This document shows, in pieces, positions 17,124-25,682 of a stretch of 64,000 nucleotides of DNA (position 1 is its first letter; every line of letters starts with the position of its first letter). The notes under the pieces were generated by a model. It was not told the origin of the DNA and did no database searches. It was given only the letters and a program-made list of their open reading frames with translations. A program made the position numbers and the translations under genes. Source of the DNA: Romboutsia weinsteinii (GTDB lineage: Bacteria > Bacillota > Clostridia > Peptostreptococcales > Peptostreptococcaceae); contig NZ_NOJY02000006.1 of NCBI RefSeq assembly GCF_002250835.2, forward strand, positions 62,001 to 126,000, in the 5' to 3' direction.

Positions 17124-19466
17124 CTATGCTAGTTTTATAGTTATACTATTAGTTAATTTACACTCATTGCCTTTATGTATAAATCTTATTTCTTCATTGT
17201 TATTAGTAGTATTTACTATGTTTAACTCTTCACTTGTTATGCTTATATTTAATAGATCTCCATGCCAGTGTAGAGGTAACTCTAATTTATTCCAAGTCTT
17301 AGGTAAACAAGGATTTATTCTTAGATTACCATCTATCATTCTAACCCCTCCAAATCCATTAACAATACATTGCCATACTCCACCAAGAGATGCTGAATGT
17401 ATGCCTGCATCTGAAGTTTTCATATTAGGCCCTAAGTCTATATCACAAGCTTTCCTAAATAATTCATAAGATAATTCACTATGTCCTAAGTCATTAGCTA
17501 AAGTGCAGTGAGTTGATAAACTTAATGATGAGTCATGTAAAGTCTTTGGCTCATAATATTCCCAGTTAGCTTTTTTAACTTCTTCAGAGAATAATCCTTC
17601 AAGTAATAAGAATAGTACCATTATATCTGCTTGCTTAGATACTTGTATTTCATTAGCTTGGTGCATATTATAATCTTTAAAGAAACTTCCTATATTAGTT
17701 TGATTTTTATATTTAGTTAAATCTATTATTTCTTTAGTTAAGTAAGTATCATCTTGAGGTATTATATTATCTTCATTTGGCTTAGGAAGATACACTTTAT
17801 CTACTTTAGAAGCCCATTTTGTAAAGTTTTCATCTAAGTTTAATTTTTCATTTAACTTATCAAATAAATCTCTTCTATTTTCTTTTAATTCATTGTAGTA
17901 ATTCATAGCAAGATCTAAATTCCACTTAGCTGTGTAATTTGTAAATGCATTATTATCTACATGTTCTTTATATTCATCTGGCCCTATTACACCCGTTATT
18001 TCAAATATTTGTTTTTCTTCATTCCATTCAAGTCTTGATTGCCAGAATGTAGCACAGTCAAATATTATTTCATATCCACAGGTATCCATAAATTCTTGGT
18101 CATTAGTTGCATTGTAGTAATGCCATGTTCCGTATACCACGTCACTAGTTACATGTATTTCTATAAATCCAGTCCAAATTTTTTCAGCTTTCCCTGTTAT
18201 AACATCTGCTGACCCCCATATCGGAGTAACTTCTCCATCTTCAAGCCATGCCGATTCCCAAGGGAATTGAGACCCTTCGTATCCATTTTCTTTAGCTTTC
18301 TTTCTAGCTCCAGCTAAAGTTAGGTATCTATATTCTAAAAGTGATTTTGCAACTTTAGGGTCTGTATATATGAAGTAAGGTAGCATAAATATTTCTGTGT
18401 CCCAGAAAGTATGACCTTTATAACCTTCACCTGATAAACCTTTCGCTCCTATATTCATTCTGTTATCATGACCTGGAGTCATAACAACTAAGTGATATTG
18501 AGCAAACCTTATTGCTAATTGCTCATAATCATTTTGTGAGTTTATAGTTATACTACACTTTGACCATATTTTTTCTTCCCATGCTTTAGCTGATTCTGAT
18601 TGCAGAGTTTCGTAACCTCTAACTGACTCTTCTTTTATTCTTTTTAATGAAAGTTCTTTTAACTCTTCATAAGATAATCCTTCACATTCTTTATCTCTTG
18701 AAGTAAATACATTAGATATTTTTTCAATCACTAATGTTGAACTTTTCTCTATAGACATTTCGTAATTGTAGTAAACTTTTCTTCTATCCATTACTATTAA
18801 GCTATTTGGTTTTACAGTTTCACTATTTATTTCAAAACTATTAACTGTATTTAAAACAAAATCTATATTAGACTCTGTAGTTTTTTGAGTGTATTGAATA
18901 TATTTAGCATCGTAAACTCTTTTTTCTCCTTCAGAGAAATGTTGAGCTCCAGTATTGGATACTTGACCATTTATTCCTGATTGTATTTTTATATCAAGGT
19001 TCTTTTCAATAGGTGTTATACTTACTCTTTGACCTATTAAGTGAAGATCATTTAAAGATACAAATCTTTTAAATTCAAACTTTATATCTCCGAAATCTTT
19101 ATTTGTCCATATAAAACTTCTTGTCAATTCTCCATTTTTTAAATTTAGGCTTCTTGAGTAATCTCTAACATTTCCTTGTAAAAGGCTAAATCTGTCTCCA
19201 TTTATAAATATCGTAATTTCAGTTAAGTCAGCAGCATTTGGCAGTTCAGTAACTTCATCATCAAATTTATTAAACGTTCCCGCTATTAACATATCTCTTG
19301 TTTCGCCAACATACTTTTCTTCTGTTGCTGATCTTAATCCTAAATATCCATTTCCTAGACACATTATAGATTCACACTTACCTAAGTATAACGAATCAAA
19401 ATCGTTTTCCGAAACGATCCAGTTTTTATATTCTCCACTACCTAAATCATATTTCATTAAGCTCAT
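17124..19466 (-). CDS. GH65 disaccharide phosphorylase (paralogue 2)
   Basis: 780 residues, the second GH65 in the cluster. It has GHTFWDTEIFMLPYF, the catalytic Glu in GVIGPDEYKEHVDNN and the phosphate site LHDSSLSLSTH. The loop LEDGEVTPIWGSADVITG before IWTGFIEIHVTSD differs strongly from the paralogue at 8248. As I remember it, this loop form is closest to kojibiose-phosphorylase-like enzymes, but that is not decisive. The product beta-glucose-1-phosphate is handled by the co-transcribed pgmB. The start behind GGGGAGG is secure. An operator overlaps its promoter. Confidence 0.9.
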   Translation of the reverse strand: MSLMKYDLGSGEYKNWIVSENDFDSLYLGKCESIMCLGNGYLGLRSATEEKYVGETRDMLIAGTFNKFDDEVTELPNAADLTEITIFINGDRFSLLQGNVRDYSRSLNLKNGELTRSFIWTNKDFGDIKFEFKRFVSLNDLHLIGQRVSITPIEKNLDIKIQSGINGQVSNTGAQHFSEGEKRVYDAKYIQYTQKTTESNIDFVLNTVNSFEINSETVKPNSLIVMDRRKVYYNYEMSIEKSSTLVIEKISNVFTSRDKECEGLSYEELKELSLKRIKEESVRGYETLQSESAKAWEEKIWSKCSITINSQNDYEQLAIRFAQYHLVVMTPGHDNRMNIGAKGLSGEGYKGHTFWDTEIFMLPYFIYTDPKVAKSLLEYRYLTLAGARKKAKENGYEGSQFPWESAWLEDGEVTPIWGSADVITGKAEKIWTGFIEIHVTSDVVYGTWHYYNATNDQEFMDTCGYEIIFDCATFWQSRLEWNEEKQIFEITGVIGPDEYKEHVDNNAFTNYTAKWNLDLAMNYYNELKENRRDLFDKLNEKLNLDENFTKWASKVDKVYLPKPNEDNIIPQDDTYLTKEIIDLTKYKNQTNIGSFFKDYNMHQANEIQVSKQADIMVLFLLLEGLFSEEVKKANWEYYEPKTLHDSSLSLSTHCTLANDLGHSELSYELFRKACDIDLGPNMKTSDAGIHSASLGGVWQCIVNGFGGVRMIDGNLRINPCLPKTWNKLELPLHWHGDLLNISITSEELNIVNTTNNNEEIRFIHKGNECKLTNSITIKLA

Positions 19467-19556
19467 ATTGTCCTCCCCAAATACTTTTTATATAAATTCA
19501 GTAACTCTCTTAGTTATCTTCATCGTCAATATTATTTATATTGACTTTATATCTAT

Positions 19557-19585
19557 ATATTACCGAAGCGTTTCGGTTTTGTAAA
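19557..19585 (-). promoter_or_regulatory. GH65-pgmB promoter with spacer operator
   Basis: Minus strand: -35 TTTACA (19580-19585), a 17-bp spacer holding CCGAAACGCTTCGG (19563-19576), -10 TAATAT (19557-19562). The operator fills the spacer, so bound repressor and RNA polymerase would be mutually exclusive. It lies directly downstream of the LacI-family gene. Confidence 0.85.
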
Positions 19586-19608
19586 GAAAAAAAAAGAAAA
19601 AATAATAA

Positions 19609-20616
19609 TTATTTTTTCTTCAACGTACTTTCTTGCTCATATAATTCACACTCAGACTTAAGTATTCTCATAGGTATACCTTTATTTAAATAGTCAATAA
19701 GCATACCTGAGGCCTTGTACCCTTTATCGTAACTATTTTGCTTTACAGTAGACAAAGTAGGTGTTATGTAGTTTACCATATGTATACCATCAAAACCAAA
19801 TATTGATAGTTCATTTGGTATATTTAAGTTATTTTCTTTCGCAGCTTGAACAGCCCCCATAGCCATCAAGTCACTTGCGCAAAATATTGCATCTACACCT
19901 TTATTTATAATATTATTTGCACATTCCTTGGCTATATCTATTGAGAAGTCGCCATCTTTGATTATATCATCATCTACTTCTATCTTATATTCTTTGAGCG
20001 CATCTATATATCCACTTTTTCTTTCCATTGATACATAAGCACCCTCACTACCATTTATTAACCCTATTTTTTTTCTACCATTTTCTATTAAACTTTTTAC
20101 TGCTAAATATGAGTATTTTTCATTATCTACAACTACCGATCCAACATTTTGAGTTAGATACGGTATATCTATAAGTACCATCGGAAAATCTGACTGCATT
20201 AGTTCCTTTAAATTTGGATCATCTCTCTTTATACCACAAAGTATTGCTCCACTAACTCCTCTTTCTCTGCAAAATTGTAAATAACTTTTCTTCTTTCTCA
20301 TATTTTCTGAGTATAAATATAGCACCACTTCCAAATCATTTTCTGTAGCACTATTAAAAACACCACTCATTATATCAATCAACATATCATTACTACTACT
20401 TTGCTTTTCAAAGCCCACTACTATAAGTGCTATAGCACTATCATTTTTACTCGCAAGTTTTTTAGCTGCTAAATTTGGCACATATCCTAATTCATCTACA
20501 GCTTTCATAATTATTTTTTTCGTTTCTTCACTTACATCATCATGATTATTTATAGCTCTTGATACTTGTGTTAACGAAAACCCCGTATGTCTTGCAATAT
20601 CTTTTAGTTTAACCAT
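19609..20616 (-). CDS. LacI-family regulator of the glucoside regulon
   Basis: The 335-residue protein has an N-terminal HTH (KLKDIARHTGFSLTQVSRAI, then PNLAAKKL hinge) and a periplasmic-binding-like effector domain (GFDGIHMVNYITPTLSTV). It is encoded just upstream of the operator-bearing GH65-pgmB promoter, and three spacer operators of the expected LacI form occur in the cluster. A half-operator in its own promoter suggests mild autoregulation. The inducer is probably the transported glucobiose or a product of it. Local-regulator status is inference from position. Confidence 0.92.
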   Translation of the reverse strand: MVKLKDIARHTGFSLTQVSRAINNHDDVSEETKKIIMKAVDELGYVPNLAAKKLASKNDSAIALIVVGFEKQSSSNDMLIDIMSGVFNSATENDLEVVLYLYSENMRKKKSYLQFCRERGVSGAILCGIKRDDPNLKELMQSDFPMVLIDIPYLTQNVGSVVVDNEKYSYLAVKSLIENGRKKIGLINGSEGAYVSMERKSGYIDALKEYKIEVDDDIIKDGDFSIDIAKECANNIINKGVDAIFCASDLMAMGAVQAAKENNLNIPNELSIFGFDGIHMVNYITPTLSTVKQNSYDKGYKASGMLIDYLNKGIPMRILKSECELYEQESTLKKK

Positions 20617-20739
20617 GTCTCCTCCTTAGTTAATAATTTATCTACTAATCCTATACTTTTATATTAAAAACTTAAAATTATTAATAAAATCTATTTGTGC
20701 TATCATCTAGGCTATACATCCCAATTATTGGCTATAGTT

Positions 20740-20769
20740 ATAATAATATATAATCCGAAAAGTTGTCAA
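20740..20769 (-). promoter_or_regulatory. LacI-family gene promoter with half operator
   Basis: Minus strand: -35 TTGACA (20764-20769), an 18-bp spacer with the half-site CTTTTCGGAT, -10 TATTAT (20740-20745). Only one arm of the regulon operator is present. The rest of the gap 20617-20976 holds nothing else apart from the terminator at 20905. Confidence 0.6.
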
Positions 20770-20904
20770 TAAGTCTATAAATATGTTATTTAATCATAGA
20801 AGTTACTTACTGAAATCTTATGACAGTATTGAAATTCACGGTCCATGGAAAATCTATTATATCTATACACTTTTTTAATTGATTTAACAATAATATATAA
20901 AAAT

Positions 20905-20933
20905 CCGCATACCTATAAAATATTGGTATGCGG
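20905..20933 (-). terminator. Terminator of the BMP-type ABC operon
   Basis: The stem CCGCATACC/GGTATGCGG with an 11-nt loop, followed on the minus strand by ATTTTTATAT, lies 45 bp after the last permease stop. Confidence 0.88.
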
Positions 20934-20976
20934 CTTAATGACTATCTACTAATTAGATTTAAACTTATTTTACATA

Positions 20977-21894
20977 TTACAATTCTTTTTGTGTGCCATT
21001 CTTACGAGCGCAGTAAACAACATACACTATGAATATCGTAAGGTATGGTAACATTTGAATAAACTCTATCGGTAGAGAGTATCCTTGTAAGTAGTTAGAT
21101 AAACTCTCACTAAATCCAAATAGGCCTGAAGTTAAAAGACCTATTACAGGATTTCCATTTGCCATAGCTTGAGTAGCTAGTGCTGTATATCCTCTACCTG
21201 ATGTCATACCCGCCGAGAATAGTGTAACATATCCCATAGATAAGAATGCTCCACCCATGGCAGCTAATGCACCACTTATAGTAAGTGCTATATACTTTAT
21301 CTTATTTACTGGTATACCAACTGATTCAGCAGCTTCAGTTGACTCTCCAACAGCCTTAATTCTAAGACCTAATGTAGTATATTTAAACATTGCCCATATT
21401 AATACAACAAGTACTAATCCAGTATAAGTTAATATATGGTGTCCTGATAATATAGGTCCTATTACAGGTATATTTTCTATTATTGGTATATTTATATTAG
21501 GTAATGCAAGTGAGTGTAGTGATGTAGATGCTCCTTTATCTCCTGTGAATAAGTATAGAGCAAATACAGTACCTCCTGTAGCCATTAGGTTAAGTGCAAT
21601 ACCTGTTAATATTATATTAGATTTTAATTTTAATGCAAAATATGCAAGAATATTACTCATTATTATACCTGATATTACCGCCATAAGAAGTCCTAGATAT
21701 GCATTTTGAGTTAATGCACTACCTATAACCCCAACAAGAGCTGCAGTTAACATTGTTCCTTCTAGTGCGATATTTCTAGCTCCAGCACGAGATGCTACTA
21801 TTGCACCTAAAGTTGTAAGTAACACTGGTGTAGTTGATCTAAGAACTGCAAACCAGAAATCTTGATTTAATAATATATCAAAAATCATTTCCAT
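20977..21894 (-). CDS. ABC permease, nucleoside/BMP type (second subunit)
   Basis: The 305-residue protein has eight to nine hydrophobic segments and the family pieces RAGARNIALEGTMLTAALVGV, GIALNLMATGGT and GLRIKAVGESTEAAESVGI, which mark the NupQ/YufQ-like permeases of BMP-dependent importers. It is last in the operon M20-BMP-ATPase-permease-permease, starting 2 nt after its partner's stop. These systems import nucleosides or related bases. The substrate here is not shown by the sequence. Confidence 0.92.
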   Translation of the reverse strand: MEMIFDILLNQDFWFAVLRSTTPVLLTTLGAIVASRAGARNIALEGTMLTAALVGVIGSALTQNAYLGLLMAVISGIIMSNILAYFALKLKSNIILTGIALNLMATGGTVFALYLFTGDKGASTSLHSLALPNINIPIIENIPVIGPILSGHHILTYTGLVLVVLIWAMFKYTTLGLRIKAVGESTEAAESVGIPVNKIKYIALTISGALAAMGGAFLSMGYVTLFSAGMTSGRGYTALATQAMANGNPVIGLLTSGLFGFSESLSNYLQGYSLPIEFIQMLPYLTIFIVYVVYCARKNGTQKEL

Positions 21895-21896
21895 AA

Positions 21897-22988
21897 TTAC
21901 TTACCTCCTTTATTCATAGCATTTTCTAGAGCCATCTGGCTTTCTTTTCTTTGCTTCATAAAGTATAAGAAACGCTCAGCTGTAACAAGAAGTATTATAA
22001 TACCTTGTATTATTGCAACTAATTCATTTTGAACATCAGTTTTTCTTGACATTATATCAGCACCTACACGTATATACGATAAGAAGAATGCTGCTAATGG
22101 TATAAACTTAGGATTGTTTCCTGAAAGTGTTGCTATTATAACACCATCCCATGCATAAGTTGGTGCATTTGCCCATTGGAAACGATTATACATTCCTAAT
22201 TTTTCAATAGCTCCACCCATAGCTGCAACAGCACCTGATATAAATGAAGTATATAATATTACTCTTCCAGTTTTTATACCTGAATACTTTGCAAATTCTA
22301 TATTACTTCCTACTAATCTTATTTCATATCCCCACTTAGTACGAGTTAAGAATATGTAAAGAGCTGCACAAAGTAATAACGCTATAACAAAACCATAGTG
22401 AAGTCTAGTTCCATCTACTATGTTTCCTAGGCTAGAACTCTTTAAGAATTTTAATGATGCAAAGTTACTTGCATTTCTATCTATTAAGAATTTGTTTATT
22501 ATGTATATTCCTGAGAAGAAGAATACATAGTTTAACATTAAAGATGTAACAAGTTCATTAGCCTTAAATTTAACTCTACAAAATGCCGGTATAGAACCTA
22601 TTAATCCCCCGATAACACCTGCTATTAATATTGCAAATGCAGGATGTATAACAGCTGGTAGTGGTAGTTTTATAGCTATAAATACTGCTATAACAGCTCC
22701 CATATAAAATGATGCATCTGTTATCATCGAGAAGTTCCCAGACTTAAACACTAATGCAAGTGATAAACCTGTAAACATAAGTGGTACCATCATTTCTAAA
22801 ACATTAAAGAAGTATCTCTTTGATTGTAATGGTCCTAATAATAAAGTTGTAAGTGCTTCTATTGGGTTTTCACTTACTGAAAATATAATTACAGTCGTAA
22901 TAGCTAAAGCTATAAGTATAGCTACTAATAATCTCATAGAATCAAAATACTTTAAAAAGTTAGAATTTGATTTTGACTTTTTACTCAT
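21897..22988 (-). CDS. ABC permease, nucleoside/BMP type (first subunit)
   Basis: This 363-residue NupP/YufP-like permease has a first membrane helix at about residues 20-40, GLSLALVFKSGNFSMITDASFYMG, FKANELVTSLMLNYV and RLVGSNIEFAKYSGI. I chose the ATG at 22988, 9 nt after GGAGG. It overlaps the ATPase stop by 8 nt (ATGAGTAA), indicating translational coupling. A longer TTG-started frame to 23003 would lose the ribosome site. Confidence 0.92.
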   Translation of the reverse strand: MSKKSKSNSNFLKYFDSMRLLVAILIALAITTVIIFSVSENPIEALTTLLLGPLQSKRYFFNVLEMMVPLMFTGLSLALVFKSGNFSMITDASFYMGAVIAVFIAIKLPLPAVIHPAFAILIAGVIGGLIGSIPAFCRVKFKANELVTSLMLNYVFFFSGIYIINKFLIDRNASNFASLKFLKSSSLGNIVDGTRLHYGFVIALLLCAALYIFLTRTKWGYEIRLVGSNIEFAKYSGIKTGRVILYTSFISGAVAAMGGAIEKLGMYNRFQWANAPTYAWDGVIIATLSGNNPKFIPLAAFFLSYIRVGADIMSRKTDVQNELVAIIQGIIILLVTAERFLYFMKQRKESQMALENAMNKGGK

Positions 22989-24534
22989 AGTAAGCACCTC
23001 CAATCACTTCTTTGCTGTCTTCTTTGATTCCTAACATGTAAAGTCCTAACTCTTCTTCAGTAACCTTACTTGCGTCCTCAATATATCCTACTATTTTTCC
23101 TTCACTCATAACTATGATACTATCACTTAAAGATAAAACTTCTCCTAAGTCTGCTGATATAAGTAATATTGCTTTTTTAGCTTCCCTCATATCTAGTATC
23201 TTGTGTCTTATAAATTCTATTGCTCCAACATCTATTCCACGAGTTGGTTGATTAACTATTAAAAGCTTTGGATCATATAAAAATTCACGACCAACTATTA
23301 CCTTTTGTATGTTACCACCAGATAAGTCTTTAATTGCTTGCTTAGTAGTATCATGCTTAACCTTAAATTCACTTACAAGATTACTTGTAAACTCTTTTAT
23401 TTTCTTTAAGTCCATAAGACCTTTGCTTTTTAATTCTTTCGAAGCATATATTTTAGATATAGCATTATCTTCAATAGATAGTTTAGGTGCACTACCATAA
23501 ACCATTCTATCTTCTGAAACGTGAGATATTCCCATCTCTTGTCTATTTAATATACTAAGCTTTGTTATATCTTTACCTTCTAACTTAATTTGACCTTCTA
23601 CATTTTGTATTCCACCAACTATTGAAGATACAAGCTCTGATTGGCCATTCCCTTCTATACCAGCAATACCAAGAATTTGTCCTTGTCTTACTGTGAAAGA
23701 AACATTATTTACTACTTTTTTATTAAAAGAGTTTGTATGCTTTAAATTCTTAACACTAAGAACTACATCTTTAAAATCACTTTCAGTTTTTTCTATATTT
23801 AAGTCAACATCTCTACCAACCATTAATCTTGATATTTCTTGCTCACTTAACTCACTTACCGAATATGTACCCATTGTTTTTCCGTCTCTAAGTACAGTAA
23901 GTCTGTTACAAAGTTCTTTTACCTCATGAAGCTTATGAGAAATAAATATTATTGTATATCCATTTTCTCTTAAAAGCTTTAACTGTTCAAATAATTCGTC
24001 TGTTTCCTGAGGAGTTAACACTGCAGTTGGTTCATCAAGTATAAGTATTTTTGCACCTCTATAAAGAGCCTTTAATATTTCTAGCTTTTGTTTCATGGCA
24101 AGAGAGATATCTCTTACTTTTGCTTTTGAATCGACCTTAAGGTTATATTTCTTAGATATTTCTTCCGTAACCCTAAATGCCTCTTCTCTTTTTAGGAATC
24201 CATAATTTTGTATTTCATGACCTAATATAAGATTTTCCGCAACCGTTAAAGAAGGCACCAGCATGAAATGCTGATGCACCATACCGATACCTTTCTGTAT
24301 CGCATCATTTGATGATCCAAATGATACCTTTTCTCCATGAATAAATATATCTCCACTAGTCGGGCTTATCATACCAAATAGCATTTTCATCAGTGTAGAC
24401 TTACCTGCACCATTTTCTCCTATTAAAGCATGAATTTCGCCTTCATTTATACTTAAATTAACACCATTATTTGCAACTACTCCACCAGGGTAGACTTTCG
24501 TAAGCTCTGTAGCTTTCAAAATTTCTTTTTTCAT
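22981..24534 (-). CDS. ABC ATPase with tandem nucleotide-binding domains
   Basis: The 517 residues contain two ABC domains. The first has Walker A GENGAGKST, Q-loop VHQHFMLVP and Walker B ILILDEPTAVLT. Its signature is degenerate (ISLAMKQKLEIL), as usual in this family. The second has GIEGNGQSELV in place of Walker A, and LSGGNIQKVIVGRE and LLIVNQPTRGIDVGA. This is the NupO/YufO arrangement, powering import of a BMP-bound ligand. It lies between the lipoprotein and the permeases. Confidence 0.94.
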   Translation of the reverse strand: MKKEILKATELTKVYPGGVVANNGVNLSINEGEIHALIGENGAGKSTLMKMLFGMISPTSGDIFIHGEKVSFGSSNDAIQKGIGMVHQHFMLVPSLTVAENLILGHEIQNYGFLKREEAFRVTEEISKKYNLKVDSKAKVRDISLAMKQKLEILKALYRGAKILILDEPTAVLTPQETDELFEQLKLLRENGYTIIFISHKLHEVKELCNRLTVLRDGKTMGTYSVSELSEQEISRLMVGRDVDLNIEKTESDFKDVVLSVKNLKHTNSFNKKVVNNVSFTVRQGQILGIAGIEGNGQSELVSSIVGGIQNVEGQIKLEGKDITKLSILNRQEMGISHVSEDRMVYGSAPKLSIEDNAISKIYASKELKSKGLMDLKKIKEFTSNLVSEFKVKHDTTKQAIKDLSGGNIQKVIVGREFLYDPKLLIVNQPTRGIDVGAIEFIRHKILDMREAKKAILLISADLGEVLSLSDSIIVMSEGKIVGYIEDASKVTEEELGLYMLGIKEDSKEVIGGAYYE

Positions 24535-24564
24535 TTTTCTAGTCTCCCTATGTGTAAATTAGTA

Positions 24565-25680
24565 TTACTTAGCGTTTTTTATTATTTCTTTTAACTTAGC
24601 TTCATCCATTCCTAAAGCTGTAGTAACTTTTATTTTTCCATCTGCTATTTGAGTACTTACTTCTTCTACTTTAGTTCTTATTGCTTCTGGAACTGTTGTT
24701 GTGTATATTTCATTATTAGCAAGTTCTACACCTTTTTCTTTAACACCTAATACTTCATGAGTGTTGAATTTTAACTCATCATTTAATAATTTTTCAACTG
24801 CACCTACTAAAGAGTTATCTACTCTCTTAAGAGCTGATGATATTATATATTGTTGCTCATCTTTACCTTCATAAGCCATAGCTTGGTCACTATCAACACC
24901 TAATACATACTTCTTGCTAGCAGCTGCTGCTTCTATTGATCCAACTGATGCTGGTCCTGCTGATGTAAATACTACGTCTACTCCGTTAGTATATTGAGCT
25001 AATGTTAATTCTTTAGCTTTTGCTGAATCTGTGAATGATCCTACATATGATACATCTACAGTTACATCTTTATCTATAAACTTAGCACCTTCTATATATC
25101 CAACTAAGAAGTCATTTATTACTGCTGATGTATCTCTAGCACCAACAAATCCTATTTTCTTCTCTGGGTTTGCAAGTTCCATATCACTTGTAGTAACAAG
25201 TGCAGCTAATGCTCCAGCTAAGAACCCTGCTTCATTTTGCTTATATGTCATTGAGTATACATTTTCTAATTCATAAGAATCATAATCTACATCTGTATCG
25301 TAAACTATATATTTCTTATCTTGGTATAATGAAGCTGTATTTTCAATATGCGCTTTCATATCCCATCCACCAGTTACTATTACGTCTGCATCAGACTCTG
25401 ATGCGTCTAATAATGATGGTTCAAATTTAGTTTGGTCAAATCCCATTTCTATAGTTTCTACTTCTACGTTATCTCCAAACTGCTTTTCTATAGCTTTTAT
25501 TCCTGCGTTAGCTGAATCATTGAAACCTTTGTCTCCTAAAGCTCCTGTTACTAAAAGAGAAACTTTTATTTTGTCAGAGTCTCCTTTTTCGCTATCTCCT
25601 GATGCACTTGAGCAACCAGTTAAAGCCGCTACACCCATACTCATTACTAAAAGAGCACTTACTAATTTTCTTTTAAACAT
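24565..25680 (-). CDS. BMP/PnrA-family substrate-binding lipoprotein
   Basis: The 371-residue protein has a lipoprotein signal (SMGVAALTGCSSASGD, Cys at about 23) and a BMP domain: KGFNDSANAGIKAIEK, VDVVFTSAGPASVGSIEAA, YVLGVDSDQAMAYE. PnrA-type proteins bind purine or pyrimidine nucleosides, though some paralogues bind other small cyclic ligands. The gene begins 2 nt after the M20 amidohydrolase stop, so transport and hydrolysis are tightly linked. Confidence 0.94.
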   Translation of the reverse strand: MFKRKLVSALLVMSMGVAALTGCSSASGDSEKGDSDKIKVSLLVTGALGDKGFNDSANAGIKAIEKQFGDNVEVETIEMGFDQTKFEPSLLDASESDADVIVTGGWDMKAHIENTASLYQDKKYIVYDTDVDYDSYELENVYSMTYKQNEAGFLAGALAALVTTSDMELANPEKKIGFVGARDTSAVINDFLVGYIEGAKFIDKDVTVDVSYVGSFTDSAKAKELTLAQYTNGVDVVFTSAGPASVGSIEAAAASKKYVLGVDSDQAMAYEGKDEQQYIISSALKRVDNSLVGAVEKLLNDELKFNTHEVLGVKEKGVELANNEIYTTTVPEAIRTKVEEVSTQIADGKIKVTTALGMDEAKLKEIIKNAK

Positions 25681-25682
25681 TA

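Noticed and set aside
11926-19576. Spacer palindromes taken as CcpA cre sites
   Set aside because: CcpA is itself in the LacI family, so the motifs overlap, but perfect CCGAA/TTCGG ends, restriction to this cluster and a local LacI-family gene favour a dedicated regulator. Dual control is not excluded.
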